From contig CANMMM010000001.1 of assembly GCA_947498935.1 (NCBI GenBank), forward strand, positions 62,001-126,000: 64,000 nucleotides of DNA. The letters run 5' to 3'. The DNA is from an uncultured Aquimarina sp. GTDB lineage: Bacteria; Bacteroidota; Bacteroidia; Flavobacteriales; Flavobacteriaceae. Both the position numbers and the translations under genes were made by a program. Every line of letters starts with the position of its first letter. Position 1 is the stretch's first letter. The notes under the pieces are model-generated. The model was given only the letters and a program-made list of their open reading frames with translations, did no database searches and was not told the DNA's origin. Of the stretch, positions 36,902-45,865 are shown piece after piece.

Positions 36902-39900
36902 TCACTCCACCACAAACACCTTATTTACAGTTGCTTGATCCGTAGTCACCTTCATTACATACATTCCTGATTGGGTCGTATTTAAGTGAATTTGCTCTTT
37001 TTTATCAAAGTCTGTGAGCGTTTTTTCAAACACCAACTTACCTGTATAATCAAAAACTTGTATCTTTTTTATTACCGAATTTCCTGCATAAGCGAGTTCA
37101 AAACTTCCATTGTTTGGGTTTGGATACAACACCAACGCCTCGCTATGGATTACAGGCTCTTCCACTCCTAAAACTCCAGATGCCTTGACCGTTATAGGCC
37201 CTATATAATTACTCGTATCACCTTGACCACATAGTGACTTTATATATACATAATAATACCTTTCTGTATCTAACCCATCAATCAGCACTCCCTTACTTCC
37301 ATCTGCAGATATCACTGTTCCCTGCCCCACATTAGGTGTAAAAAATTGGTTTGCATATTCTAACTCCCAAGCTTGCGCATCACCTTGCGACTCCCAAGAT
37401 AGCAATACAGCATTGGCACTCACCGGCTCATAACTTATTGCATACGGAGTAAAACAAGTAGTCATTTCTGTTACTTTTACATCATCTACTAAAACAAAAT
37501 CTCCTCTATCAATAGCAGAATTATCTACATATGTAAACCGTATTTTTACTGGCCCTGTGATATCATACGAAGATATATCAAAATAGTAATCTCTCCACTC
37601 TACTGTAGCAGCAGTAAGGTCTAGCAGCAAATTCCAGCCAGCGCCATCAAAAAACTCAACAGTAAATGGATTACGGTTTTGTGTGATTTCTGGATTATTT
37701 CTCAAAGAAAACTGAATAGACGGCACCTGTAATGAAGATACATCCACAAAAACTGTTTCTAATATCGAAGGACCTGATGCCCAACTATTATCATCATACA
37801 CATAGGCATAGCTACCAAATTCTCCTGGCTCCCTATCTAGCAGATATTCTTCATTATGGTAAACTGCCCCAAATGTCCATTCATAGTCTCCCCCTTCTAC
37901 CCAACACTGAGGGATAGCAAAACTAAACCCAAAATTTTCTTCGTAAGGCGCTTCATCAATCAGACAAGCTGTTTCAAAACTCACTACTGCCGAATAATCA
38001 CTGTAATCACCGCTTCCGCAATCTGCTTTTAAGTAAACATCATAAGTAGTCATAGAAGACAAATTTGAAATCTGAAAGTCTTGATTCGTAGTTGCTACTA
38101 CCTTGGTTCCTGTACCTGGAATAAAACCAACCCTTCCATATTCTACTTCCCAACTCGTTTCTCCTGACAGCGCTTCCCATGAAAGTAAAGAGTAGCCCCC
38201 TATATTTTCTACAGTAATTGCCTGAGGTGGCATACAAGATGGTAATTCCGTGATTCGTACTTCATCCAGTAAGATCGCATGATTTGTATATCCATTTTTA
38301 TCATACGAAAACTCAAAACGGACTTGCACAGGACCTGTGATCGCATAGCTGGATATATCAAAAGCATAATCTCGCCAGCCTTCGGTCTTATCTGATAGCG
38401 TAAGCAATGATTTCCAATCACTTCCATCAAAAAAAGATACCTCCACCGTTTTATACAAATCATTCTGCATAAAAGCACTGTATAATGAAAACTGTATCGC
38501 AGGCGTAGTCAGTGCAGACACATCTACAAATGGTGTATACAAATCAGACGTTTCAGAATTAACATCCTGCCAAACATACCTTGTGTGCTGCCCTAGTGTT
38601 CTATCTTGTACATACCTATCTTTCTCTGAATCGTAATAGCTACCATAACTAAACGCAGCTTCTCTTTGCGCTTCCCAACAAATCGGTAATCCATAGTTCT
38701 CAAATGACTGCTCGAAAGGCGCTGCAAAAGCACCACATAATGTCGTAAACGTAACAGGCAAGCTGTATTCACTAAACACCCCATTGCCACAAGCGGTTCT
38801 TACATAGACTTCATATTCTGTAATTGGTTCCAACGCTGTTAGCTCAAACACTCCATTTTCTCCTGTTAACAATACAGTACCTGTACCAAGAGTAAAGCCA
38901 GCTTTACCATATTCTATTTGTAATGTAGTAGGCGCCTCTTGTGATTCCCAAACAACTGAAGCCGTGGCATCTGTAACATCTGCAACAGAAACCGAACGTG
39001 GAGTCGCACAATCTACTAGCTCTTGCACCTTTACGTCATCTACCAATACAAAATAATCAAATGACGCTCCCTCGAATGCCTTTGGTACAAATCGCACCTG
39101 TACATCACCTGTAATTGTATAAGAAGACACATCATAATAGTAGTCTTGCCACCCCTGAATAGGCGTTTCTAAGGTATGTAATGTGTGCCATGTTGCTCCA
39201 TCAAAAAACTCTACTGTTAACGCTTCTTTTGCTTCAGATACAGTACTATACAAAGAAAATTGTACGGAAGGAGTCGTCAGCGTACTTACATTTACAAAAG
39301 GCGTATACAACGCATTTTTAAACACTAAATCGCTTCTAAAATACGCATAATAGCTTCCTCCTCCTAATGTCCTATCAGGCACATACCTCGATGTAAAAGC
39401 ATCATACACTTCGCCATATTCCCATATATCAGACCAACCTTTTTCTTCCCAACATGAGGGTCTTCCATACCTACTAGAAAAATCTTCTGCAAACGGAGTT
39501 TCCAACGCATCACAGGCTGTTCTAAATGTAATAGGCCCTACAAAATCACTATTATCTCCTATAGCACAAACAGATCTTACGTACAATTCATAGGTGGTTT
39601 CTGGCTGTAAATTGGTTAACTCATATGATGGCGATGTCACAAATTCAGCAATCGCACTAGACGGACTGAATCCTATCTCACCATATTGCAACTCCCAGTT
39701 CGTTTCATCTCCTGAAACTTCCCAAGACAAACTGGCTGATCTCCCCCTTACATTCGTTACTTCTAACGCATACGGATTGATACAGGAAGGCATCTCATCA
39801 ACTTTAATTTCATCGATCAGAATATCATTATAGAATGATTCGTTCGACACATTAGGCACTACAGTGAATCGTAGCTGAATAGGCCCTGTAACCGTATACG

Positions 39901-42900
39901 CAGACAAGTCTACCACCACATCTCTCCACACATGTGTATTTTCTGCTAACTCTAATACAGTATTCCAAGCTGCGCCATCATATAGCTCGACTACTAATGT
40001 ATTATAGATCGCATCTATTGTATTTTTACTAAATACAGAAAATTGTACAGAAGGCACAGACAATGCAGCAACATCTACCAAGGGCGTGATTAACACCCGT
40101 GGATCTGACAGCACACCTATACTACTATCATCAACCCATGCATATCCTGTATTATCCAACACATTGCGATCATTTACGCTTTCTGCATCATAGCCTGCAT
40201 CTTTATTAAAATACCATTGATTCTGATCTCCACCCCAACATTTTCCTAAGTTTGTATAGCTCAAAAAGCTTTCTGTAAAAGGCGCAGCCACAGCTCCGCA
40301 TAATGTTTCAAATCGTATAGGACCAAAAACATCGCTAACTCCGCCTATTGCACAATTCCCTCTTACATAAACTTCATATACTGTTTCTGGCGTTAATGCT
40401 GGTATCGTAGCATTCAGTGTAGTACTATTTATCATTGTACCATTACCTTCTACAAATCCTACAGGTCCGTATTCTACATCCCAAGAAGCAATTTCTGCAT
40501 TTGATGCCCAAGAAACCAAAGCCGAGGCACTCGTAACATCACTCACTGCAACATTATTTGGTGCTGCACAATTAGGTTGTGGCTCACAAACTACATTTGC
40601 TTCCCACCCATTATTAGCAATAATAGAATCTGATATAAACACAAAAGTTAGTGATCCAGACTCATGAGAAGAAACCACTCTTCCAGGCGAATCATAACTA
40701 AACTCACCTATTAATGGAGCAGACTCAATAGGACCATCATACACTCTTAAATAATCATACCCTCCTTCTACATCAAAAAAGGTAAAATCTACTCGTACTC
40801 TATCGCCTATGTTTTCTGGTCTGATGACGGTTACTTGTCGTTCAAAATTCTGATATGGTCCATCGGGACCTCCTGAATCATAAAAACGTCCAACTTCACA
40901 AAAATTCTGTGTAGTAGCTACGGCTATCGGTCCTACCCATTCTCCTTTACCTGCTATATCACATACTGCCCTTACATAAAACTCATAGGCTGTAGCTGCT
41001 GTAAGTCCTGCCACTCTATATGAAGTATCTGTGCTTATTTCTGTTGTACCATTCTCTATTTCAAATCCTGTTTCTCCATATACAATTTCCCACTCGCCAG
41101 TTACAGTATCTTCCCATTGTAATTCTACAAATGAAGATCCCACTGACACATCGCTAAAATTTTCTGGTGCTGTACACGCTGTCGTAAATGAATACACATC
41201 AGAAACAGCAACAACTCCACAACTATTTTCACTAGACACCCTCCAATAGTATATAGTACTATGGGCAATATTCGATGCTTGATAACGATTCTCTTCTACA
41301 CGCTGTACTTCTATTATATTCGTAAATGCTACATCAGTTGCTATTTCTATCTCATAGCTACTCGCATTAACATCTTCTGACCATTGGAATCCTGTTTCCA
41401 TCGTCACATCGGTCGCTGCATTATTAGGCAATTCTAACGACACAGGTGCTATATCCGCCTGAAAAACACGAACAGAAATGGGCATCAATTTCTCTACTCC
41501 TGAAACGGCAATTCCTCGTACAGCTATCTCATACGATCCTACCGCCACGTTTTCTATTCCAGAAATAGACACTCCTATAGGAGTTGTTGTTTCATGCACT
41601 CCACTAATAGTTGCTGGAGTAAATTGTGCCGTCATTCCATCTGGAAGACCTAATACACTTAAACTTACTTCTTCTTCAAAATCTAGAAAAGTGCGATACG
41701 CTATCGTAAATTCAAGATCATTTGGCTGACACACTTCTAGATTAGGGTTTCCTATCGAAAATTGAAAATCGGATGCTTGTATTGCAAAATTAATCGGATT
41801 TAGTGAGAAGAATATATTATCCGAACCTCTAACCATAATACGTGCCGTAGTTGTACTTTCTACATAGGGTAGTATAAAACTAGCTTCTCCATCATTTGCT
41901 GTTTTTTCTTGTAGTACATGTGGGTACGTAAACCCTCCATCTACTGAAAGCAAAATATCTACTTCTGTCGCATTTACTGGCGAAAGATTGGTATTGGCTA
42001 CATTCCAAGCAACTGCTACCTCTTCTCCAACCTTCCATGTCTCCGCTGTTTGTGGAGAGGTAACCACAAAAGGCCCTGCAGTATCAGTTACTTCAATATC
42101 GATCCCATCGGTTTGAGACTGCCCTGCCTGCAATGCATTATCGCGTACGGTTAACTCGAATCGCATCGTTCTACTTACTGATGGCAAGACCTCCCAAGTA
42201 GGCGTTAAGACTCCTACTAATACATCTTCTAGCGCAGGCATATAACGTACTGGAGATGCTGTAGGCAACTTAGAACGAAATAAAGGTCCGAATTGCCATG
42301 TAGGACTTGGCGTTTCAAAAGAATTGGGATCTTCTGGATCGTTCTGCTCCCAACAATAGGTTAGTACATCATCCGCATCTACATCTGTAGCACTACCTTC
42401 TAATACAAAAGGCGTAGACGCCGGTATTACATAATCATTTCCCGCATCTACTACAGGAGCGGTATTACCCGTATCTATGATTTCTGCACAGTTACTATTA
42501 TTAATTGTCCAAATCGCTACATCTCTTATATCTACATAATTAAAATAATCATCTGGATTTTCTTGCACATCAGGACTACAGATCCCTGCATATCCCATAA
42601 TAGAACTCCCACTACCGGGTTCTACTTCGCTATTTTCACCACTACGACACCCCTCACTACTCTGTACGTGATAGCCCCCAAACTGGTGTCCGAATTCGTG
42701 TGCAACAATCATACTAAAGTGATCTGATCCAGGATCACTATGCACTGTAAATCCACTTCCTTTTTCGCCATCTGTACACACACATGCGATACAACCTGCA
42801 TTTCCATATATAGAAACCTCATGATGAAATAGATGCCCTACATCGTATGCCGCTGTACCAATAGCACTGTCTAATGTCTGCTGAAGCGCATCATTCAAAT

Positions 42901-43711
42901 CCCCTGCATAAGGATCATTTGCAGCATCTAAGAAAATTACTGCATCATTCTCTGGAATGATCTGCATCGTAACTCCAAAATCCCTCTCGAAAATACCATT
43001 GACCCTATTCATCGTAGCTACCATAGCCGCCATGACTTTGGTACGTCTTTCTGTATCGTCACTTTCAGTTCCATCTAAGAAGAACCCTGCATAATCTCCA
43101 CTTACGGATAATGCCAAACGATACCTCCTTAATTTAGCATCATCTGCGTTTCTCTTAGTATTGGCTGTTCTTAGTTTTTTTCTAGCAAAAGATGCTACAT
43201 GACACTCGAATTCAGTATCATGCTGCTCTGCATGAGCCGCATACATCGTAAATGCTGTAGCAGACTGCGGGCGTATCATTTGAGTACCTGCTTCGGTAAT
43301 GATAGCTCCTTGTAATCCTGTGTTTTTGTCATACGAAAAACGTATCACCTCTGTAGGATTATCAACCCCTACTCCCACGTAGGTACCAATCGTTGGATAT
43401 TTCTTTGCTAACTCGGGATGCATAACTTCTGTTTGCAAAACCGAAAATTGCTTAACTACTCCTTTGGCATCTGGAAAGTTGACCAGTACCGCTTGCGCAT
43501 TCCTTTTTGTTCTCTTGGAGGTTTGCTGTACTAATTTTTGAAAAACATTCGCATCTAGTGTGTACGTTTCGTTTTCCCCCTGTACTTGGATTTGTTGTTT
43601 TTTTGTACTTTCACTAGACCGATGCCACCATATATCTTGCCCAGATACTGACGACCAACTGGCTAGTAAAAAAAACATCATTACATGTACATACAAAGTA
43701 ATTTTCTTCAT
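36902..43711 (-). CDS. Secreted multi-domain reprolysin-like metalloprotease with type IX sorting tail (2269 aa)
   Basis: Signal peptide at 1-24 (FFLLASWSSVSGQ), a propeptide to about 190, then a zinc metalloprotease with HEFGHQFGGYH at about 338-348 (HExxHxxGxxH) and a downstream Met-turn SIMGYAG. After it come a PKD-like/beta-sandwich region, FN3 domains, a CUB domain near 940-1040 (YDYLRVYDG), and four tandem modules of about 260 residues, each a MAM-like domain with an FN3 domain, starting near 1136, 1399, 1658 and 1915. The last 75 residues (YPNPNNGSFEL ... MYVMKVTTD) are a type A C-terminal sorting domain, so export is by the type IX system and the protein is anchored or released at the surface. 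A putative ECF-type promoter is 113 bp upstream. Confidence 0.95.
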   Translation of the reverse strand: MKKITLYVHVMMFFLLASWSSVSGQDIWWHRSSESTKKQQIQVQGENETYTLDANVFQKLVQQTSKRTKRNAQAVLVNFPDAKGVVKQFSVLQTEVMHPELAKKYPTIGTYVGVGVDNPTEVIRFSYDKNTGLQGAIITEAGTQMIRPQSATAFTMYAAHAEQHDTEFECHVASFARKKLRTANTKRNADDAKLRRYRLALSVSGDYAGFFLDGTESDDTERRTKVMAAMVATMNRVNGIFERDFGVTMQIIPENDAVIFLDAANDPYAGDLNDALQQTLDSAIGTAAYDVGHLFHHEVSIYGNAGCIACVCTDGEKGSGFTVHSDPGSDHFSMIVAHEFGHQFGGYHVQSSEGCRSGENSEVEPGSGSSIMGYAGICSPDVQENPDDYFNYVDIRDVAIWTINNSNCAEIIDTGNTAPVVDAGNDYVIPASTPFVLEGSATDVDADDVLTYCWEQNDPEDPNSFETPSPTWQFGPLFRSKLPTASPVRYMPALEDVLVGVLTPTWEVLPSVSRTMRFELTVRDNALQAGQSQTDGIDIEVTDTAGPFVVTSPQTAETWKVGEEVAVAWNVANTNLSPVNATEVDILLSVDGGFTYPHVLQEKTANDGEASFILPYVESTTTARIMVRGSDNIFFSLNPINFAIQASDFQFSIGNPNLEVCQPNDLEFTIAYRTFLDFEEEVSLSVLGLPDGMTAQFTPATISGVHETTTPIGVSISGIENVAVGSYEIAVRGIAVSGVEKLMPISVRVFQADIAPVSLELPNNAATDVTMETGFQWSEDVNASSYEIEIATDVAFTNIIEVQRVEENRYQASNIAHSTIYYWRVSSENSCGVVAVSDVYSFTTACTAPENFSDVSVGSSFVELQWEDTVTGEWEIVYGETGFEIENGTTEISTDTSYRVAGLTAATAYEFYVRAVCDIAGKGEWVGPIAVATTQNFCEVGRFYDSGGPDGPYQNFERQVTVIRPENIGDRVRVDFTFFDVEGGYDYLRVYDGPIESAPLIGEFSYDSPGRVVSSHESGSLTFVFISDSIIANNGWEANVVCEPQPNCAAPNNVAVSDVTSASALVSWASNAEIASWDVEYGPVGFVEGNGTMINSTTLNATIPALTPETVYEVYVRGNCAIGGVSDVFGPIRFETLCGAVAAPFTESFLSYTNLGKCWGGDQNQWYFNKDAGYDAESVNDRNVLDNTGYAWVDDSSIGVLSDPRVLITPLVDVAALSVPSVQFSVFSKNTIDAIYNTLVVELYDGAAWNTVLELAENTHVWRDVVVDLSAYTVTGPIQLRFTVVPNVSNESFYNDILIDEIKVDEMPSCINPYALEVTNVRGRSASLSWEVSGDETNWELQYGEIGFSPSSAIAEFVTSPSYELTNLQPETTYELYVRSVCAIGDNSDFVGPITFRTACDALETPFAEDFSSRYGRPSCWEEKGWSDIWEYGEVYDAFTSRYVPDRTLGGGSYYAYFRSDLVFKNALYTPFVNVSTLTTPSVQFSLYSTVSEAKEALTVEFFDGATWHTLHTLETPIQGWQDYYYDVSSYTITGDVQVRFVPKAFEGASFDYFVLVDDVKVQELVDCATPRSVSVADVTDATASVVWESQEAPTTLQIEYGKAGFTLGTGTVLLTGENGVFELTALEPITEYEVYVRTACGNGVFSEYSLPVTFTTLCGAFAAPFEQSFENYGLPICWEAQREAAFSYGSYYDSEKDRYVQDRTLGQHTRYVWQDVNSETSDLYTPFVDVSALTTPAIQFSLYSAFMQNDLYKTVEVSFFDGSDWKSLLTLSDKTEGWRDYAFDISSYAITGPVQVRFEFSYDKNGYTNHAILLDEVRITELPSCMPPQAITVENIGGYSLLSWEALSGETSWEVEYGRVGFIPGTGTKVVATTNQDFQISNLSSMTTYDVYLKADCGSGDYSDYSAVVSFETACLIDEAPYEENFGFSFAIPQCWVEGGDYEWTFGAVYHNEEYLLDREPGEFGSYAYVYDDNSWASGPSILETVFVDVSSLQVPSIQFSLRNNPEITQNRNPFTVEFFDGAGWNLLLDLTAATVEWRDYYFDISSYDITGPVKIRFTYVDNSAIDRGDFVLVDDVKVTEMTTCFTPYAISYEPVSANAVLLSWESQGDAQAWELEYANQFFTPNVGQGTVISADGSKGVLIDGLDTERYYYVYIKSLCGQGDTSNYIGPITVKASGVLGVEEPVIHSEALVLYPNPNNGSFELAYAGNSVIKKIQVFDYTGKLVFEKTLTDFDKKEQIHLNTTQSGMYVMKVTTDQATVNKVFVVE

Positions 43712-43823
43712 AAGCGACTTTTAAAATGGTTTTTAGAATTTTTAATGACGGATGCATTATCCTTTTTTTACAAAAAGAAAAATTCCCCTTATAATAGCAT
43801 CAATTCATCATGTGCATATATAA

Positions 43824-43850
43824 GTGTCTAAAAGAGTAAAAATGTTACCC
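43824..43850 (-). promoter_or_regulatory. ECF-type promoter-like site before the metalloprotease
   Basis: Minus strand: GGGTAACATTT and GACACTTA with 15 bases between TAAC and GACAC. This is the same arrangement as at 5832 and 22381. It is 113 bp before the start codon. Confidence 0.5.
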
Positions 43851-44003
43851 TCAAAAAACACTTTTTTTTACACATTAACCATTTATTAACACTGTAAATC
43901 TTACACTTATAAAATACTTGTATTTTCAATCAAGAAATGATGTTATCTATCAAAGTACTGCAAACGTGCTTTGATTTTATAATTTAAAACGGGTGTATGA
44001 ACT

Positions 44004-44103
44004 GCGTTAGGGATAGCAGTGGAAATCCCACAGCCCGACCTTAGGAGGTGCGAGGAATTGGAACGGATAGCCCGACCCCCGACCTAAGAAGGGGGTAACG
44101 CCC
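44004..44103 (-). repeat. Flavobacterial intergenic repeat, copy E (expanded hairpin)
   Basis: 100 nt on the minus strand, GGGCGTTACC to TAACGC. The variable hairpin after the 5' arm is enlarged to CCCCC / GGGGG with a 10-nt loop, replacing CC-ACAA-GG of other copies; both arms grew together, which supports pairing. It lies downstream of metZ, just after its terminator. Confidence 0.85.
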
Positions 44104-44134
44104 AAATAAAAAAACGACAGATCAAGTAACGAAA

Positions 44135-44167
44135 AAAGCCTGAATTGAAAAACACAATTCAGGCTTT
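44135..44167 (-). terminator. Intrinsic terminator of the metX-thrA-osmC-metZ operon
   Basis: A perfect 13-bp stem AAAGCCTGAATTG / CAATTCAGGCTTT with a 7-nt loop; a T-run follows on the minus strand. It lies 30 bp beyond the metZ stop. Confidence 0.88.
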
Positions 44168-44196
44168 ATAGTCTTCTTGATTTTTATGCCAAGCTA

Positions 44197-45375
44197 TTAA
44201 ATCTGCTCTAATGCTTGGGAAATATCTGCTATAATATCGTCTATATGCTCTAGCCCTACTGAGCATCGCACCATACCATCTGTGATTCCTACTGCTAATT
44301 TATCTTCTACTGCTAATTTACTATGTGTAGTAGAAGCAGGATGCGTAACTATGGTTCTCGTATCGCCGAGATTAGCAGATAGCGAACACATCTTGATGCT
44401 ATCAAAAAATGTTTTTCCTCCTGCAACACCTCCTGCTACTTCAAAGGCTACAATATTCCCCCCTAAACGCATCTGTTTCTTAGCGACTTCGTATTGCGGA
44501 TGCGATTTTAAGAATGGGTACTTTACCCAATTCACTTTGGGATGTGCTTCTAAGAATTCGGCTAGTTTCAATGCATTATCGCAATGACGATCTGCACGCA
44601 CTGGTAGTGTTTCTAAACTCTTAGACAACACCCACGCATTGAATGGTGATAAGGCAGGCCCTGTATTTCTGGCAAACAAATAAATCTCGCGAATTAATTC
44701 CTTTTTACCTACAGTAACTCCCCCTAGCACACGTCCTTGCCCATCGATTAATTTAGTGGCTGAATGTATGACTAAATCTGCACCAAATTGAATAGGATTT
44801 TGTAAGTAAGGAGTCGCAAAACAATTGTCAATCACCAATAAAATACCGTGTTTTTTAGCAATTGCCCCTAGCAGCTCCAAGTCTAAAACGTCTACTCCTG
44901 GATTGGTAGGAGATTCTGCATAGATGATCTTTGTATTCGGCTGAATTAAGCGCTCTACTTTCTCTACTTCATTGACTGCAAAATAACTAGTTTCTATATT
45001 CCACTTAGGGAAATATTTGGTAAACAAGGAATGCGTAGACCCAAATACTGAGCGAGCAGACACGATATGATCTCCTGCATTGAGTAGGGCGGCAAAGGTA
45101 GAAAATACGGCTGCCATACCTGTAGCAAAGGCATACCCATCTTCTGCCCCCTCTAAAGCACATATCTTATCTACAAATTCTGTGGTATTAGGATTGCTGA
45201 AGCGACTGTATAAATTACGTTCTTTTTCTTCTGCAAAAGCGGCACGCATCTCTTCTGAGCCTTCAAAAACAAATCCTGATGTAAGATACATCGGAACGGA
45301 ATGCTCCATGAATTGTGTTTTTTCTACTTGTGTACGTACTGCTTGTGTTTCGAATTTTTGGCTATCTATACTCAT
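44197..45375 (-). CDS. metZ: O-acylhomoserine sulfhydrylase (MetZ type)
   Basis: PLP enzyme that joins sulfide to O-succinyl- or O-acetylhomoserine, giving homocysteine directly. 392 aa of the Cys/Met metabolism fold: NLYSRFSNPN near residue 50, the FATGMAAVFS pocket, YAESPTNPG, and the PLP lysine in HSATKLIDGQGRVLGG near residue 205. The LIDGQGR context is typical of MetZ rather than MetB or MetC. With metX in the same operon the natural substrate is likely O-acetylhomoserine, despite the family name. The gene overlaps osmC by four bases. Confidence 0.92.
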   Translation of the reverse strand: MSIDSQKFETQAVRTQVEKTQFMEHSVPMYLTSGFVFEGSEEMRAAFAEEKERNLYSRFSNPNTTEFVDKICALEGAEDGYAFATGMAAVFSTFAALLNAGDHIVSARSVFGSTHSLFTKYFPKWNIETSYFAVNEVEKVERLIQPNTKIIYAESPTNPGVDVLDLELLGAIAKKHGILLVIDNCFATPYLQNPIQFGADLVIHSATKLIDGQGRVLGGVTVGKKELIREIYLFARNTGPALSPFNAWVLSKSLETLPVRADRHCDNALKLAEFLEAHPKVNWVKYPFLKSHPQYEVAKKQMRLGGNIVAFEVAGGVAGGKTFFDSIKMCSLSANLGDTRTIVTHPASTTHSKLAVEDKLAVGITDGMVRCSVGLEHIDDIIADISQALEQI

Positions 45376-45800
45376 ACCACCTCTTCATTATTAACGATTA
45401 CTTTATAAACTATACTGGCTGTGGGTTCTAATGTCTTGGACACTGAACAATATTTATCAAAGGATAACTGGGCTGCTTTCTTGGCTTTTTGCGGCGCAAT
45501 GGTTCCTTCTAAATATACGATTACCTCGATTACCTTAAAAGGGGTAGCGTCTCCTATTTTCTCACGTGTTCCGTTTACTTCTACCTTATAATCAGTGATG
45601 TCTTGTCGTTGTTTTTTAAGGATAGAAATAATATCTATCGAACTACATCCTGCTACTCCCATCAACACGTACTCCATAGGACTTGGTGCTAGATCATGAC
45701 CTCCTACTGCTGCCTTACTATCTATATGAGTTACATGCCCTCTTTCATTTTTTAGTTCGAAATGATACGCTTCGTTGATTCTATTTAATGTTATTTTCAA
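45372..45800 (-). CDS. OsmC family protein
   Basis: A 142-aa OsmC/Ohr-fold protein, a family of thiol-based peroxidases. Two redox cysteines are visible: GVAGCSSIDI near residue 52 and FDKYCSVSKTL near residue 117. It is embedded between thrA and metZ, overlapping metZ by four bases, so it is expressed with methionine synthesis. A role in handling reactive sulfur or peroxides near that pathway is possible but unproven. Confidence 0.9.
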   Translation of the reverse strand: MKITLNRINEAYHFELKNERGHVTHIDSKAAVGGHDLAPSPMEYVLMGVAGCSSIDIISILKKQRQDITDYKVEVNGTREKIGDATPFKVIEVIVYLEGTIAPQKAKKAAQLSFDKYCSVSKTLEPTASIVYKVIVNNEEVV

Positions 45801-45865
45801 AACTTCCTTTTTTTTATCTAATTAACTTCTAATTATAGGCTATTGCCATGTGGTTTATCCCACTA

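Larger units (their letters stand above)
43712..44196. other. Intergenic region between metZ and the protease gene
   Basis: 485 bp. It holds the protease promoter-like site (43824-43850), copy E of the repeat (44004-44103) and the metZ terminator (44135-44167). The rest is AT-rich without coding signs. Confidence 0.6.

Noticed and set aside
38209..38478. 89-aa minus-strand frame inside the giant protease gene
   Set aside because: An alternative frame within a coding region with clear domain structure.
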